Origin: Akkermansiaceae bacterium
GTDB lineage: Bacteria; Verrucomicrobiota; Verrucomicrobiia; Verrucomicrobiales; Akkermansiaceae
Assembly (NCBI GenBank): GCA_025457665.1
Contig: JALOTY010000030.1
Span: forward strand, 1 to 40,892
Length of the DNA: 40,892 bases
Direction of reading: 5' to 3'
The notes beneath the pieces were generated by a model. That model was not told where the DNA came from and searched no databases. It saw only the letters and a program-made list of their open reading frames with translations. This document shows positions 1-7,659 of the stretch, piece after piece; the stretch's first letter is position 1; each line of letters opens with the position of its first letter. The translations under genes were made by a program, and so were the position numbers.

Positions 1-437
1 CCTTCGCGACGGCTCAGGATATGATTTGGCTGGGAACTTTCGATGCGGATACGGGTAGCTTGACCTTGCTTTGGCACGGCCGATTGACATTGGAGACCGG
101 GAGCTTCTCAGCGATTCATGATGTCACCTGGGCGGATGGTCCCACAAATTACGTCAAGGATCCGAACACAAGTGCCATTTCAGGATACTCGACCGCTCCG
201 CCGCTGGCTCAGTTCTCGCTCATTGTGCCTTGGGGCACGGATCTTTCCCAAGTCTCCTTCACCTTGACGGACTTGTTCTCCATCCAAGGAGTGAATCCTC
301 AAATCTACGACTCTGCCATTTTGATGGGCAGCTTCACGCTGACGACTTCATCGGTGCCGGAGCCATCAACGACTCTACTCAGTCTTCTGGCTGGAGCCGG
401 GCTCCTGCTCCGCCGCCGTCGGGTGCACGCGGTCTGA
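1..437 (+). CDS. PEP-CTERM sorting-domain protein, 5' end missing
   Basis: The reading frame is open from the left edge (frame starting at base 3) to a stop at 435-437, so only the C-terminal part is present. The end carries the PEP-CTERM signal: V-P-E-P-S-T, a hydrophobic leucine/alanine stretch, then four arginines. In this family the signal directs export and processing by an exosortase/archaeosortase-type enzyme, usually for surface or extracellular-matrix proteins. The visible part before the signal is rich in Thr, Ser and aromatic residues like a beta-sandwich, but I do not recognise a domain. No exosortase gene is in the window. The sorting-signal call is secure; the function of the protein is unknown. 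Confidence 0.85.
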   Translation, partial: FATAQDMIWLGTFDADTGSLTLLWHGRLTLETGSFSAIHDVTWADGPTNYVKDPNTSAISGYSTAPPLAQFSLIVPWGTDLSQVSFTLTDLFSIQGVNPQIYDSAILMGSFTLTTSSVPEPSTTLLSLLAGAGLLLRRRRVHAV

Positions 438-482
438 TTGGATCCCCGGCGGAGATGGAATCGGAATAGGCTCCAAGGATTC

Positions 483-504
483 ATCGTCCGAGGGATGGGA
501 CGAT
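483..504 (+). terminator. hairpin downstream of PEP-CTERM gene
   Basis: A perfect 7-bp inverted repeat (ATCGTCC at 483-489, GGACGAT at 498-504) with an 8-nt loop lies 46 bases after the stop codon. There is no T-run after it, so it is at best a weak or factor-assisted terminator. Confidence 0.3.
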
Positions 505-613
505 TCCGGTTCGCAGGGCCTTGGTGCGTGGATTTGCCGCTCGATTTCCCGATGGGTTCCGAGTAGGTTTGTTTCCAGCCGCTATCGCGGTCGGTTTCAC
601 AACTCTTCGCATC

Positions 614-1270
614 ATGATTCGCAAATTGGAAAAACGTGGAGGTCGGTATCACTGGACCAAGAAGCATTTGGCGCTTTTGGGGACCATGCCGGATCCGGAG
701 TTGGCGAGGCTTCTCAAAGTGACTTATGCGAACGTCGCGATGAAGCGCGAGAGTTGCGGGATTTCTAAATGCCCTGCAAACAGAATCATCCGATGGACGC
801 CACAAATGCTCGGCATGCTCGGCAAGCTGCCCGACAAAGAAGTGGCCCGCCTGAATGAGATCAGCTTGTTGTCGGTGGTCAAAAAGAGAGCGGAGCTTGG
901 CATCCTTTGTTATGCCCGGAAATCGAAGCACTGGCATTACTGGACGAAAAAGGAGATCGCCCTGCTGGGGAAGATGCCGGATGCCGAGGTGGCCAAGAGA
1001 ATCGGCCAGAAGCGGGCATCGGTCACATGGAAAAGGACGAAGCTGAAGATCGCGCCTTTCGGGAAATCGAATGATGAAAAACGTCCGCCGCGATTTCTCA
1101 AGGATTGGAAGAAGAGCGAGATCAAGCTCCTTGGCACCATGACCGATGCCGAGCTTGCGCGGAAACTCGACATCGCCCACTCAGCGGTTTACAAAAAGCG
1201 GGTTTCCCTCGGAATCCCTCCGTTCGGGCGGAGTCAGGTGGGAAGGAATGCTGATCGAAGCGGGCGATGA
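614..1270 (+). CDS. protein of four tandem helix-turn-helix (Myb/SANT-like) repeats
   Basis: The 218-residue protein consists almost entirely of four repeats of about 50 residues. Each has a W near the start, then a core like E-I-A-L-L-G-K-M-P-D-A-E-V-A-K-R, a short turn, a second basic helix with K-K-R or W-K-R, and a closing L-G-I. The repeat starts are near residues 13, 62, 115 and 168. This is the pattern of small Myb/SANT or homeodomain-like HTH units, so DNA binding is likely, but the target is unknown. The frame is open upstream to a GTG at 521; the ATG at 614 is preferred because it begins right before the first repeat (MIRKLEKRGGRYHW) and the upstream extension looks non-coding. It converges with the next gene, leaving 28 bases between stops. 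Confidence 0.75.
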   Translation: MIRKLEKRGGRYHWTKKHLALLGTMPDPELARLLKVTYANVAMKRESCGISKCPANRIIRWTPQMLGMLGKLPDKEVARLNEISLLSVVKKRAELGILCYARKSKHWHYWTKKEIALLGKMPDAEVAKRIGQKRASVTWKRTKLKIAPFGKSNDEKRPPRFLKDWKKSEIKLLGTMTDAELARKLDIAHSAVYKKRVSLGIPPFGRSQVGRNADRSGR

Positions 1271-1298
1271 TTGCTCCCGCCTGAGGATCGATCGCAAA

Positions 1299-3662
1299 TC
1301 AATAGGTGACCCGGAGCCTCACAAATCGTTTGGTGTTGGATGGAATGGTGAATGCATCTGTCCAAGTGTAGGGAACCCCCGCAGTCAGACCGGAGAGGGT
1401 TGATGTTGTCCAGTTGGTGAGATCAGGCGATGTCTGAATGGAGTAGGTTAGCCCTTGGGTGATCTGGGGTGTGAATTGGAGAGTCAATCGGTTTGAGCTT
1501 TTTCCGGCGATGGGCCGGGCCGTGCTGTTGGCGTTCGTCGGGAGCGTGCCAAGGGCGTATTCCACAAGATTGGGTATCCCGTCTTTGTCGAAGTCAAAGG
1601 TATCAGCGCCATTACCATTGTTCGCACTGCTGCCAAAATGGGTTTGGCGCCATTGTTCCAGAGGGGTGACACTTGGCCCAAGGGTTACAGTCAGGGCTTT
1701 GCCGACGATGGCGAATGTGGCAGATAAACCTCCTCCCACATTGGTGGCGGTGAAATCAGCCGGACTGAAAGTGGTGGTGCCATCCCAAGTGACAAGGGTG
1801 TAGGTTCCCTGCCGGCTGGAGCCTTTGAAGTCGAAGATACGGGTTGTGCTTCCTGTGCCTTTGACGAAATTGAAGTCCACTCCGCTCCCAACACCGTCAA
1901 TGATAAGGCGGTCTGAGGAATTGCCAGCCGCAAGGTCGAATTGCCAGGGGGTCCCGGAATTCCAAGTGAAGTTCCCGGCCACCCGGAGAGAAGCAACGAC
2001 GTTGCCCGTGCCCGGGCGCAAAGAACCGTTGATGGAGGTAGCCGCCGCAAGCGTTCCCCCTCCGGACAAAATCGAGTTTAGGGCAACATTGACGTTCGTC
2101 GCGGTGACGATCCCGTTCACCCGGAATTCGTTGCCGGTGTTAACGCTGTCTCCCACCTGAATCAGGAGTGTATTGGAGATATCTCCCTCAACGATGAGGC
2201 GATTGTTGTCCGAAGTGGGTCCCTGCCCGATACGGATGGAAGTACCGGTGGCGGGAACCTCGGCGCTTGCCGTTGCTGCCAGCGTGAGGCTTGCTCCGTC
2301 TGCGGTGTTGCCAATGATCCAGTTTGTCCGGCTCCGGAACCCGAGATGTTCGATTGTGCGGGTGACTGGAGAGTCAAGGGTTGTAAGATTGGAGAGTTGG
2401 GTGTTGAAACTCGTTCCTGAAAAGGCGGTTGAGCCATTTCCCCGCCTGGCCCCGATGACGAGATTGTCGCCATCCATCGCCACAGCACTCCCGAATTTGT
2501 CATCTGTGGTTCCTGCGGTGGGCCAGATGCGCAAGGTTTCGGTCACGGTGCTGGTGATCGAATTCAGATTCAGATAGACGCATGCATATCCTACTTTTTC
2601 CAAGGCCGGGGCCCCGACCACGGCAGTGGTCCCGCTGACACTCACGCTTGTGCCTAACAGATCGCCATCGGCAGGTCCAACGACGGTCAGTTTTGCCGAT
2701 TGGGTAAGCGTGCCGGTGGCGGTGGTGCTGATGCGGTAGAGGTAAGCGGAGCCGCTGTCCGAGGTGCTGGCGGTATCGTCTCCTGGGGCGCCAGCGACGA
2801 GGTAGCGAATGCCGCTGGAAAGGTTCCCGCCAAGTGCCACGGCGCTTCCAAGGGAGTCGCCAGCCGCACCGTCACTGGCAGTAAGCTTTACCGCCTGGGT
2901 GAGAATGCTCCCGGCCGCTGCGAGCCCGCGGAAGTAGCAGGCGGACCCCTGGTTACTGTTGGTTCCCACGTCATCTCCCGGCGAACCGGCCGCGGCGGTA
3001 TCGTTCCACAATGCGACCGAGCTACCAATCCTATCCGATGCCTCTCCTGTCGTATCGTAGAGGATACTGCTCTCATTGATGGTGCCGGTGGCCGAACTGA
3101 GGTCCTTGAAGAGATACACGGCACCGCGATCGTTGGTGCCGAAAAAATTGACCAAGGGGTTTCCGATGATGGCGACGTTGTTTTGCAAGGCCACTGAGCT
3201 TCCGAAATTGTCTCCTGAGGCGGAAGATGTTGCCATGAGTTTCAGGCCTTGGGTGACGGTTCCCGAGGCAAGCGCCGGTTCACGGAAAAGGTAGGCGGAG
3301 CCATGGTTGGTGTTCCCGGACCCTGTGCTGTCACCCGGAGCACCGATCAAGACACCATTGGTTCCATCGACACTTACGGAAGCCCCGAAGAGATCTCCGG
3401 CTGATCCGTCCGAAGCGATCAGGCGGGCATTCTGCGTGACGGTGCCGTTCAGAAAGTTGATTCCCTGAAAAAGAAATGCCGCGCCGCGATCAGCGTTGCC
3501 TGACTGATCGTGCAAGGGTGCCCCGATCAGGCCGAGATTCGAGCCAACTGCGGCTGCAGTTCCGAAATCGCTGAATGACTCCGCGGAACTCATGTTCAAC
3601 TGGGCGGCCCTGAGGGAACAAGCGGACAGGGTGAGAAGTGAAACTCGGAAAGTCAGATTCAT
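1299..3662 (-). CDS. secreted FG-GAP repeat protein with beta-helix region and C-terminal verrucomicrobial module
   Basis: The product is 787 residues. The start is taken at the ATG giving MNLTFRVSLLTLSACSLRAA, a good signal peptide; a longer upstream reading has no such start. Residues of about 25-420 hold six or seven repeats built on F-G-x-S-V-A/S...V-I/L-I-G-A-P-G-D, the FG-GAP/integrin-type beta-propeller repeat. Next comes a region rich in N-G-T-L and G-G-G-T-L, like passenger-domain beta-helices (autotransporter-associated repeats). Near residue 680 is a D-F-D-K-D-G-I-P-N-L-V-E-Y-A-L-G calcium-binding-type motif, followed by a beta-rich end (T-Y-S-I-Q-T-S-P-D-L-T-N-W). A related C-terminal module ends the protein at 26927-30025. 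It is probably an exported adhesion or surface protein; the ligand is unknown. Confidence 0.85.
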   Translation of the reverse strand: MNLTFRVSLLTLSACSLRAAQLNMSSAESFSDFGTAAAVGSNLGLIGAPLHDQSGNADRGAAFLFQGINFLNGTVTQNARLIASDGSAGDLFGASVSVDGTNGVLIGAPGDSTGSGNTNHGSAYLFREPALASGTVTQGLKLMATSSASGDNFGSSVALQNNVAIIGNPLVNFFGTNDRGAVYLFKDLSSATGTINESSILYDTTGEASDRIGSSVALWNDTAAAGSPGDDVGTNSNQGSACYFRGLAAAGSILTQAVKLTASDGAAGDSLGSAVALGGNLSSGIRYLVAGAPGDDTASTSDSGSAYLYRISTTATGTLTQSAKLTVVGPADGDLLGTSVSVSGTTAVVGAPALEKVGYACVYLNLNSITSTVTETLRIWPTAGTTDDKFGSAVAMDGDNLVIGARRGNGSTAFSGTSFNTQLSNLTTLDSPVTRTIEHLGFRSRTNWIIGNTADGASLTLAATASAEVPATGTSIRIGQGPTSDNNRLIVEGDISNTLLIQVGDSVNTGNEFRVNGIVTATNVNVALNSILSGGGTLAAATSINGSLRPGTGNVVASLRVAGNFTWNSGTPWQFDLAAGNSSDRLIIDGVGSGVDFNFVKGTGSTTRIFDFKGSSRQGTYTLVTWDGTTTFSPADFTATNVGGGLSATFAIVGKALTVTLGPSVTPLEQWRQTHFGSSANNGNGADTFDFDKDGIPNLVEYALGTLPTNANSTARPIAGKSSNRLTLQFTPQITQGLTYSIQTSPDLTNWTTSTLSGLTAGVPYTWTDAFTIPSNTKRFVRLRVTY

Positions 3663-3906
3663 GATGCGACCTGCTTTTGGCACTCTTGCAGAAAGATGTC
3701 AAAAACATGTTGCCTGGCTGTCTGTGATTCGCGCACACTGAGATGCCAAAGAAATGGGAGAAGAGCTGTGTAGGAGTCACTGAGGGAAAGTTGAATTTTC
3801 AAACTGGACCGTATATGTTGCCGAGATGGCCTTGTTTCGCTGTCATCCCCGCAAGAGTCGTTGATCCGCGTCGTTAATAACCCGATCAACTCACCAATTC
3901 TCACCG

Positions 3907-4809
3907 ATGAAGACCGTTTTTCTTTCGATATTCTCCTGTTTGACCTTGGCTCTGGCGCAAGAGAGACCGGAAGAGGTTTCCCCCGAGCGAGCCCGTGAGA
4001 ATTTTGCCAGGCCCGTTGTGCTCGCGGCCGATGATGTCAGGCTCTTTCCCGAACCGCCGATCAACTATCGTGAAGCTCAAGGGGGCGGGCTGAAGGGGAG
4101 GCTCGATTCATTGGATTACCCATCCGCCGTGACGGGAACGCGACGCAAGGCGCAGGTTTATCTTCCGCCAGGATACACCGATGCGAAGAAGTATCCGGTC
4201 CTCTATCTGTTGCATGGCATTGGTGGCGATGAACAGGAATGGACGCGTCTGATGAAGGCCCACATCATTCTGGACCGGCTCATGAGCGAAGGCAAAGCCG
4301 TGCCCTTCATCACGGTGTTTCCGAATGGGCGTGCCCTTGCCGACGACTCTCCCGGCTCGAACCCTTTTGAGCCGCACAAAGCCGCTGGATTCGCGATGTT
4401 TGAAAAGGATCTGCTCGATCATTTGATTCCCGCTGTGGAAGGCAGATTTTCGACCTTCACGGATCGTGAGCACCGTGCGCTGGCCGGGCTTTCGATGGGT
4501 GGTGGGCAGTCCCTCAATTTCGGTTTGGGTCACCCGGAGTTCTTTGGTTCGGTGGGTGCGTTTTCCGCAGCTCCGAACACTCGGTCGCCGGAGCAGCTTG
4601 TGCCGGAGCCTGCGGTCACGCGTGTCCGGATCCGGCTTCTCTACATCTCGTGCGGAAACAAGGATGGCCTGATCAACTTTTCGCAACGCACGCACCGCTA
4701 TCTCCGGGATCATCATGTGCCCCACCTGTGGAATGTGGACGATCACGGACACGATGCCGAAACCTGGGGCAGCAATCTCTATCACTTCGCCCAGCGGCTG
4801 TTTCTTTGA
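3907..4809 (+). CDS. secreted esterase (alpha/beta hydrolase, putative esterase/feruloyl-esterase-like)
   Basis: The protein has 300 residues, with a signal peptide at 1-18 ending A-L-A-Q. The core matches the putative-esterase family (PF00756; enterochelin esterase, feruloyl esterase and S-formylglutathione hydrolase relatives): Y-L-L-H-G-I-G-G at 100-107, the nucleophile elbow G-L-S-M-G-G with Ser196, a likely acid Asp253 in N-K-D-G-L, and a likely catalytic His282 in G-H-D-A-E-T-W. It probably hydrolyses an ester outside the cytoplasm, perhaps a carbohydrate acyl or feruloyl ester; the substrate cannot be read from the sequence. It is divergent from the FG-GAP gene across 244 bases and convergent with the next gene. 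No clear Shine-Dalgarno precedes the ATG; the signal peptide fixes the start. Confidence 0.88.
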   Translation: MKTVFLSIFSCLTLALAQERPEEVSPERARENFARPVVLAADDVRLFPEPPINYREAQGGGLKGRLDSLDYPSAVTGTRRKAQVYLPPGYTDAKKYPVLYLLHGIGGDEQEWTRLMKAHIILDRLMSEGKAVPFITVFPNGRALADDSPGSNPFEPHKAAGFAMFEKDLLDHLIPAVEGRFSTFTDREHRALAGLSMGGGQSLNFGLGHPEFFGSVGAFSAAPNTRSPEQLVPEPAVTRVRIRLLYISCGNKDGLINFSQRTHRYLRDHHVPHLWNVDDHGHDAETWGSNLYHFAQRLFL

Positions 4810-4861
4810 GCGTTTTGAGGATCGGTGGGCATTCTCACAGGGATGCGCCGACTCCCCTGGG

Positions 4862-5863
4862 CTATTCCTCAAGCAGACCCTCGGGGACCTCGGTATGGGA
4901 CTCTGCTTTTCTAACAATGAATGGGGGAAAGATCAGATGGTAGGTGCCGAAGTCGATTTCGGCCTGAAGCTGGGAGAGAAGAGGATTGCCGATGATCCCG
5001 GCGAAGCGTTTGCCCTCGGGGAAACCTGGAAGCTTCGGGCAGGGCATGATGAGGAGATCCATCTTCGGCAGGACCAGTTTTCCCGCGATTTCGAAATTCT
5101 CTGCGAAGGTCACCTTGGTTCCGGTGGTTTCGCCACCGACGCCGGTGACTTTTTGTTCCAGCTCGAGCGCCTTCAGACCGAGTTCCTCGGCGATTTCCGG
5201 AAGGATGATGTTTGAGCCGGCGGCGGTATCGACGAGGAAGAGCCAGTTTTTTCCACCGAGCTGCACTTCGACATAGGGAGCGCCGGTGGAGGTCTTCACC
5301 AGTGGGGCAATGATCGAGCCCTTGGCCTGTGCCGCCCTCAGATAGGCTCCAGCCGGAACCTTGGGACCAGGGGCCAGCATGCGCTTGTCCAGGTAGCTGA
5401 CGATGCTGTTGGATTTCATCAGGAAGGTGCCGCCTAACAGGCCTTCTTCAACCTGAGGAGTGCCATCGGCATTCGGCTCGAAACGGATCTTCCCGGGCAG
5501 ATCGATCACATAGGCGGTCAGTTCCGGGAACTTGAAGGCCTCACCGATTTCAATGTCCGACAAGGTGGTGGTGAAGGTCTCGTTCTTGCCGGCAATGCCG
5601 ACCGAGTCGCCAAGCTTCTTCATTTCAAGGCCATGGGCCTTTGCCCATTCTTTTGATACGGAGATCTCAAGGTGCGCGCCGGAATCGATGAGAAGATGCA
5701 GGGGCTCTCCTCCGGCAGAGGCTTGGGTCAGCATGAATTTTCCAGAGGCATCCATCATCACCGGAATGGAATGAAAGGGAAACCGGCCCGTGGCGTTTTC
5801 CGCTGGGGAAAGGGAGTGGGTGGCGAAGGCTCCCATCAGGGTCAGGGCGAACTTGAAGATCAT
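4862..5863 (-). CDS. exported retropepsin-like aspartic protease with two half-domains
   Basis: The product is 333 residues if started at the ATG giving MIFKFALTLMGAFATHSLS, which makes a signal peptide; an upstream TTG is possible but less likely. Two retropepsin-like halves are visible. The first has L-L-I-D-S-G-A at 57-63 (Asp60) and G-L-L-G at 141-144. The second has L-F-L-V-D-T-A-A-G at 208-216 (Asp212) and G-I-I-G at 289-292. In single-chain bacterial members (aspartyl_protease_2-like) both aspartates form the site. The second motif reads D-T-A rather than the usual D-T/S-G, which may weaken activity. The gene is divergent from the bufferin-type operon across 370 bases. A role in that system is not shown. 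Confidence 0.82.
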   Translation of the reverse strand: MIFKFALTLMGAFATHSLSPAENATGRFPFHSIPVMMDASGKFMLTQASAGGEPLHLLIDSGAHLEISVSKEWAKAHGLEMKKLGDSVGIAGKNETFTTTLSDIEIGEAFKFPELTAYVIDLPGKIRFEPNADGTPQVEEGLLGGTFLMKSNSIVSYLDKRMLAPGPKVPAGAYLRAAQAKGSIIAPLVKTSTGAPYVEVQLGGKNWLFLVDTAAGSNIILPEIAEELGLKALELEQKVTGVGGETTGTKVTFAENFEIAGKLVLPKMDLLIMPCPKLPGFPEGKRFAGIIGNPLLSQLQAEIDFGTYHLIFPPFIVRKAESHTEVPEGLLEE

Positions 5864-6233
5864 GGCAAAGTCGGAATGGGGAAATCCGTCGGCAGAGCAG
5901 CTCGACAATCAAGGCAAAAAAATTATCGAACGAGAAACTCTGGCAAGTCGGCTTCTGGATTCTTGAAAGGCCTGGGTTTTTTGGCTCGGGACCCACGATC
6001 CCTTGCGAAGCCGAATGGAGGAGTCAGCTCACCGAACCGTAGGCAAAAGCCCCTCATTTTTCCAATTCCGGGGGCTGGAGGACGGCAGCATGTGGGAAAG
6101 AGATCGCCGGAATTCCGCGAGGTGGAGCGGAATCCGATTTTTTTTTGTTAAGGCCTCCTTCTCTCCGGCGACTCACCAGTGTCTCCGCGATCATGCGGGT
6201 CATCTGAAAAACAGACCAACAAGAACCACTGAT
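5864..6233. promoter_or_regulatory. 370-bp divergent region upstream of the bufferin-type operon
   Basis: No convincing gene is seen. The region must carry the promoters for the leftward protease gene and the rightward peptide operon. It contains one plus-strand terminator-like hairpin (6112-6146). I could not assign an ECF-type -35/-10 pair with confidence, and no clear Shine-Dalgarno precedes the ATG at 6234. Confidence 0.5.
6112..6146 (+). terminator. orphan intrinsic terminator-like hairpin in the leader region
   Basis: ATTCCGC (6112-6118) pairs with GCGGAAT (6127-6133) around an 8-nt loop, and a run of nine T follows at 6138-6146. On the plus strand this is the shape of a rho-independent terminator, yet no plus-strand gene lies upstream, since the neighbour reads the other way. 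It lies 87 bases before the precursor ATG and could be a transcription attenuator or the end of a small RNA. Confidence 0.5.
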
Positions 6234-6527
6234 ATGAAACACAGCAAATGGATCGCCGCCGCCGCCCTCGGAATCATCTCCGCAGGCTCCATCGCCTCTG
6301 CCGCCACCTTCAATGGCCGCGACATCGCGGCTGAGGAGAAGGAAGGCTGCTCCGGCAAGGATGGCTGCAAAGGCAAAGACGGTTGTGACGGCAAGGAGAA
6401 GAAGGAACTGACCTTCGGATCGGTGAGCGCCGAGGAGAAGGAAGGTTGCTCCGGCAAGGACGGCTGCAAAGGGAAAGACGGCTGCGACGGCAAGGAGAAG
6501 GAGAAAAAGGAACTCTCCATCCTCTGA
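6234..6527 (+). CDS. bufferin-like Cys-rich precursor peptide (BufA-type) with two Cys-triad repeats
   Basis: The protein has 97 residues. Residues 1-23 form a signal peptide (M-K-H-S-K-W-I-A-A-A-A-L-G ... I-A-S-A). After a short linker, two near-identical repeats encode E-E-K-E-G followed by CSGKDGCKGKDGC and D-G-K-E-K. This gives six cysteines in two triads with C-x5-C-x5-C spacing and no other cysteines. It sits first in an operon with DoxX, DUF692 and DUF2063 genes, which is the known setting of bufferins (DUF2282-type and Gly/Lys/Cys-rich precursors). In those, a DUF692 iron enzyme with its DUF2063 partner modifies the cysteines and the exported peptide binds copper. The assignment rests on composition plus context; the repeat form differs from the classical single-core precursor as I know it. 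Confidence 0.8.
   Translation: MKHSKWIAAAALGIISAGSIASAATFNGRDIAAEEKEGCSGKDGCKGKDGCDGKEKKELTFGSVSAEEKEGCSGKDGCKGKDGCDGKEKEKKELSIL
6330..6410 (+). repeat. core repeat 1 of the Cys-rich precursor
   Basis: 81 bases from A-E-E-K-E-G-C through K-E-L. Together with 6429-6515 it is a tandem duplication inside the gene. The two copies differ mainly at third codon positions, plus a two-codon insertion in the second copy. Confidence 0.9.
6429..6515 (+). repeat. core repeat 2 of the Cys-rich precursor
   Basis: 87-base second copy of the core unit. It encodes the same Cys triad as copy 1, with two extra charged residues before the final K-E-L. Silent differences from copy 1 suggest the duplication is not recent and is kept by selection on the protein. 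Confidence 0.9.
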
Positions 6528-6536
6528 GTCGTCCGG

Positions 6537-6572
6537 GAGGCCCGCCGTGATGCCGAATCTGCGGTGGGCCTC
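6537..6572 (+). terminator. hairpin between precursor and DoxX genes (possible attenuator)
   Basis: GAGGCCCGCCG (6537-6547) pairs with CGGTGGGCCTC (6562-6572), 11 bp with one G-U pair and a 14-nt loop, 10 bases after the precursor stop. Only a short pyrimidine run (CCTCCTTTTCC) follows, so termination would be partial. Such leaky hairpins after precursor genes are common in peptide operons. Confidence 0.5.
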
Positions 6573-6604
6573 AGCTCCCTCCTTTTCCACCATCGATTTC
6601 CCGC

Positions 6605-7081
6605 ATGATGAAACTCCAGCGACTCATCAGCACCTGGGCCGGGCTCGAGCCAAGCCTGCAATCCAGCGTTCTTCTTCTGGTTCGCGTCAGCATGGGCTGG
6701 GGCTTTTTCCTCACTGGCAAAGGCAAGCTCATCCATCTCGAGCGGACCACCCGCTACTTCGACTCGCTCGAACTGCCTCTGCCGAAACTCCAGGCGATGC
6801 TGGCAGGTGGTACTGAAACGGTGGGCGGCGTGTTGCTGATTGCCGGCCTGGGAACCCGCATCATTTCCGTCCCCCTGGCTTTCACGATGGGGGTTGCTTA
6901 TCTCACTGCCCATCGCGACGAAGCCTTCGTTTCCCTTTCGGATTTCACCGACCAGGCGCCTTTCCCTTTTCTCATGGCCGTTTTGGTGACGTTCGCCTTC
7001 GGTGCGGGAAAATTCTCCATCGACCGCTTGCTCCAGCCATGGTTTGAAAGAATCCAAGGGAACCATAGACCCGAACCATGA
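6605..7081 (+). CDS. DoxX-family membrane protein
   Basis: 158 residues with about four transmembrane segments. The DoxX/SURF4-like pattern is visible: L-L-L-V-R-V-S-M-G-W-G-F-F-L-T-G-K-G-K-L near 23-42, then G-G-T-E-T-V-G-G-V-L-L-I-A-G-L-G-T-R near 68-85. DoxX members frequently accompany DUF692/DUF2063 genes (for example the gold-induced gig operon of Cupriavidus and bufferin operons) and are thought to act in the membrane in redox or metal stress; the exact role is unknown. Its stop overlaps the sigma-factor start by four bases (ATGA), showing translational coupling. ATG codons at 6605 and 6608 are both possible starts. Confidence 0.9.
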   Translation: MMKLQRLISTWAGLEPSLQSSVLLLVRVSMGWGFFLTGKGKLIHLERTTRYFDSLELPLPKLQAMLAGGTETVGGVLLIAGLGTRIISVPLAFTMGVAYLTAHRDEAFVSLSDFTDQAPFPFLMAVLVTFAFGAGKFSIDRLLQPWFERIQGNHRPEP

Positions 7082-7659
7082 ATCCGCCCTCCGGAGCCCC
7101 CCCCATCGACTCGCTCATGGAACACGCGCCCGCTCTCTACGGTTTCGCTTACGCTCGTTTGCGCGATCATCACCTTGCGCAGGACCTCGTGCAGGACGCA
7201 TTGGTCGCCGCGTGGAAGTCATGGTCGACCTATCAGGGTGGGTCGCCGCTGCTGACCTGGCTGACTGGCATCCTCCGACACAAGATCCTCGACCATCACC
7301 GTACCAGCTCCCGGCGTCCGAATCTATCGTCCGCCCCGGACGGAGAAAACTTGGCGACGCACGATGATCTTTTCAACGAGCATGGTGACTGGGCGATTGA
7401 TCCGAATCACGGCATGCAGGCGCTGATGCAATCGCCCGCCAAGGCTGCGCAGAATGCCGACCTGCGCAAATGGATCGCGCTCTGCATGGAAAAATTGCCG
7501 CCGCGGCTCCACCTGCTTTTCACTGCACGGGAGGTCGATGATCTTCCGGTCCCTGAGGCGGCGAAATTGGCTGGCGTCACCGAGGGCAGCGCCGCCGTGA
7601 TGCTTACCCGCGCCCGCCAGGCCCTCAGGCTATGCCTTCAAGAAAACCTCATCCGATGA
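7078..7659 (+). CDS. ECF-type RNA polymerase sigma factor of the bufferin-like operon
   Basis: 193 residues. Region 2 spans about 20-75 (Y-G-F-A-Y-A-R-L-R-D ... A-Q-D-L-V-Q-D-A-L-V-A-A-W-K-S-W, then L-L-T-W-L-T-G-I-L-R-H-K-I-L-D). Region 4 spans about 138-188 (L-P-P-R-L-H-L-L-F-T-A-R-E, P-E-A-A-K-L-A-G-V-T-E-G-S). It overlaps both DoxX upstream and the anti-sigma gene downstream by 4-bp ATGA junctions. By analogy with other ECF/anti-sigma pairs it should drive its own operon when the anti-sigma is inactivated, plausibly by copper or another thiophilic metal. Confidence 0.9.
   Translation: MNPPSGAPPIDSLMEHAPALYGFAYARLRDHHLAQDLVQDALVAAWKSWSTYQGGSPLLTWLTGILRHKILDHHRTSSRRPNLSSAPDGENLATHDDLFNEHGDWAIDPNHGMQALMQSPAKAAQNADLRKWIALCMEKLPPRLHLLFTAREVDDLPVPEAAKLAGVTEGSAAVMLTRARQALRLCLQENLIR

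Noticed and set aside
305..1180. 291-codon minus-strand frame opposite the HTH-repeat gene
   Set aside because: The four regular repeats on the plus strand show which strand is coding.
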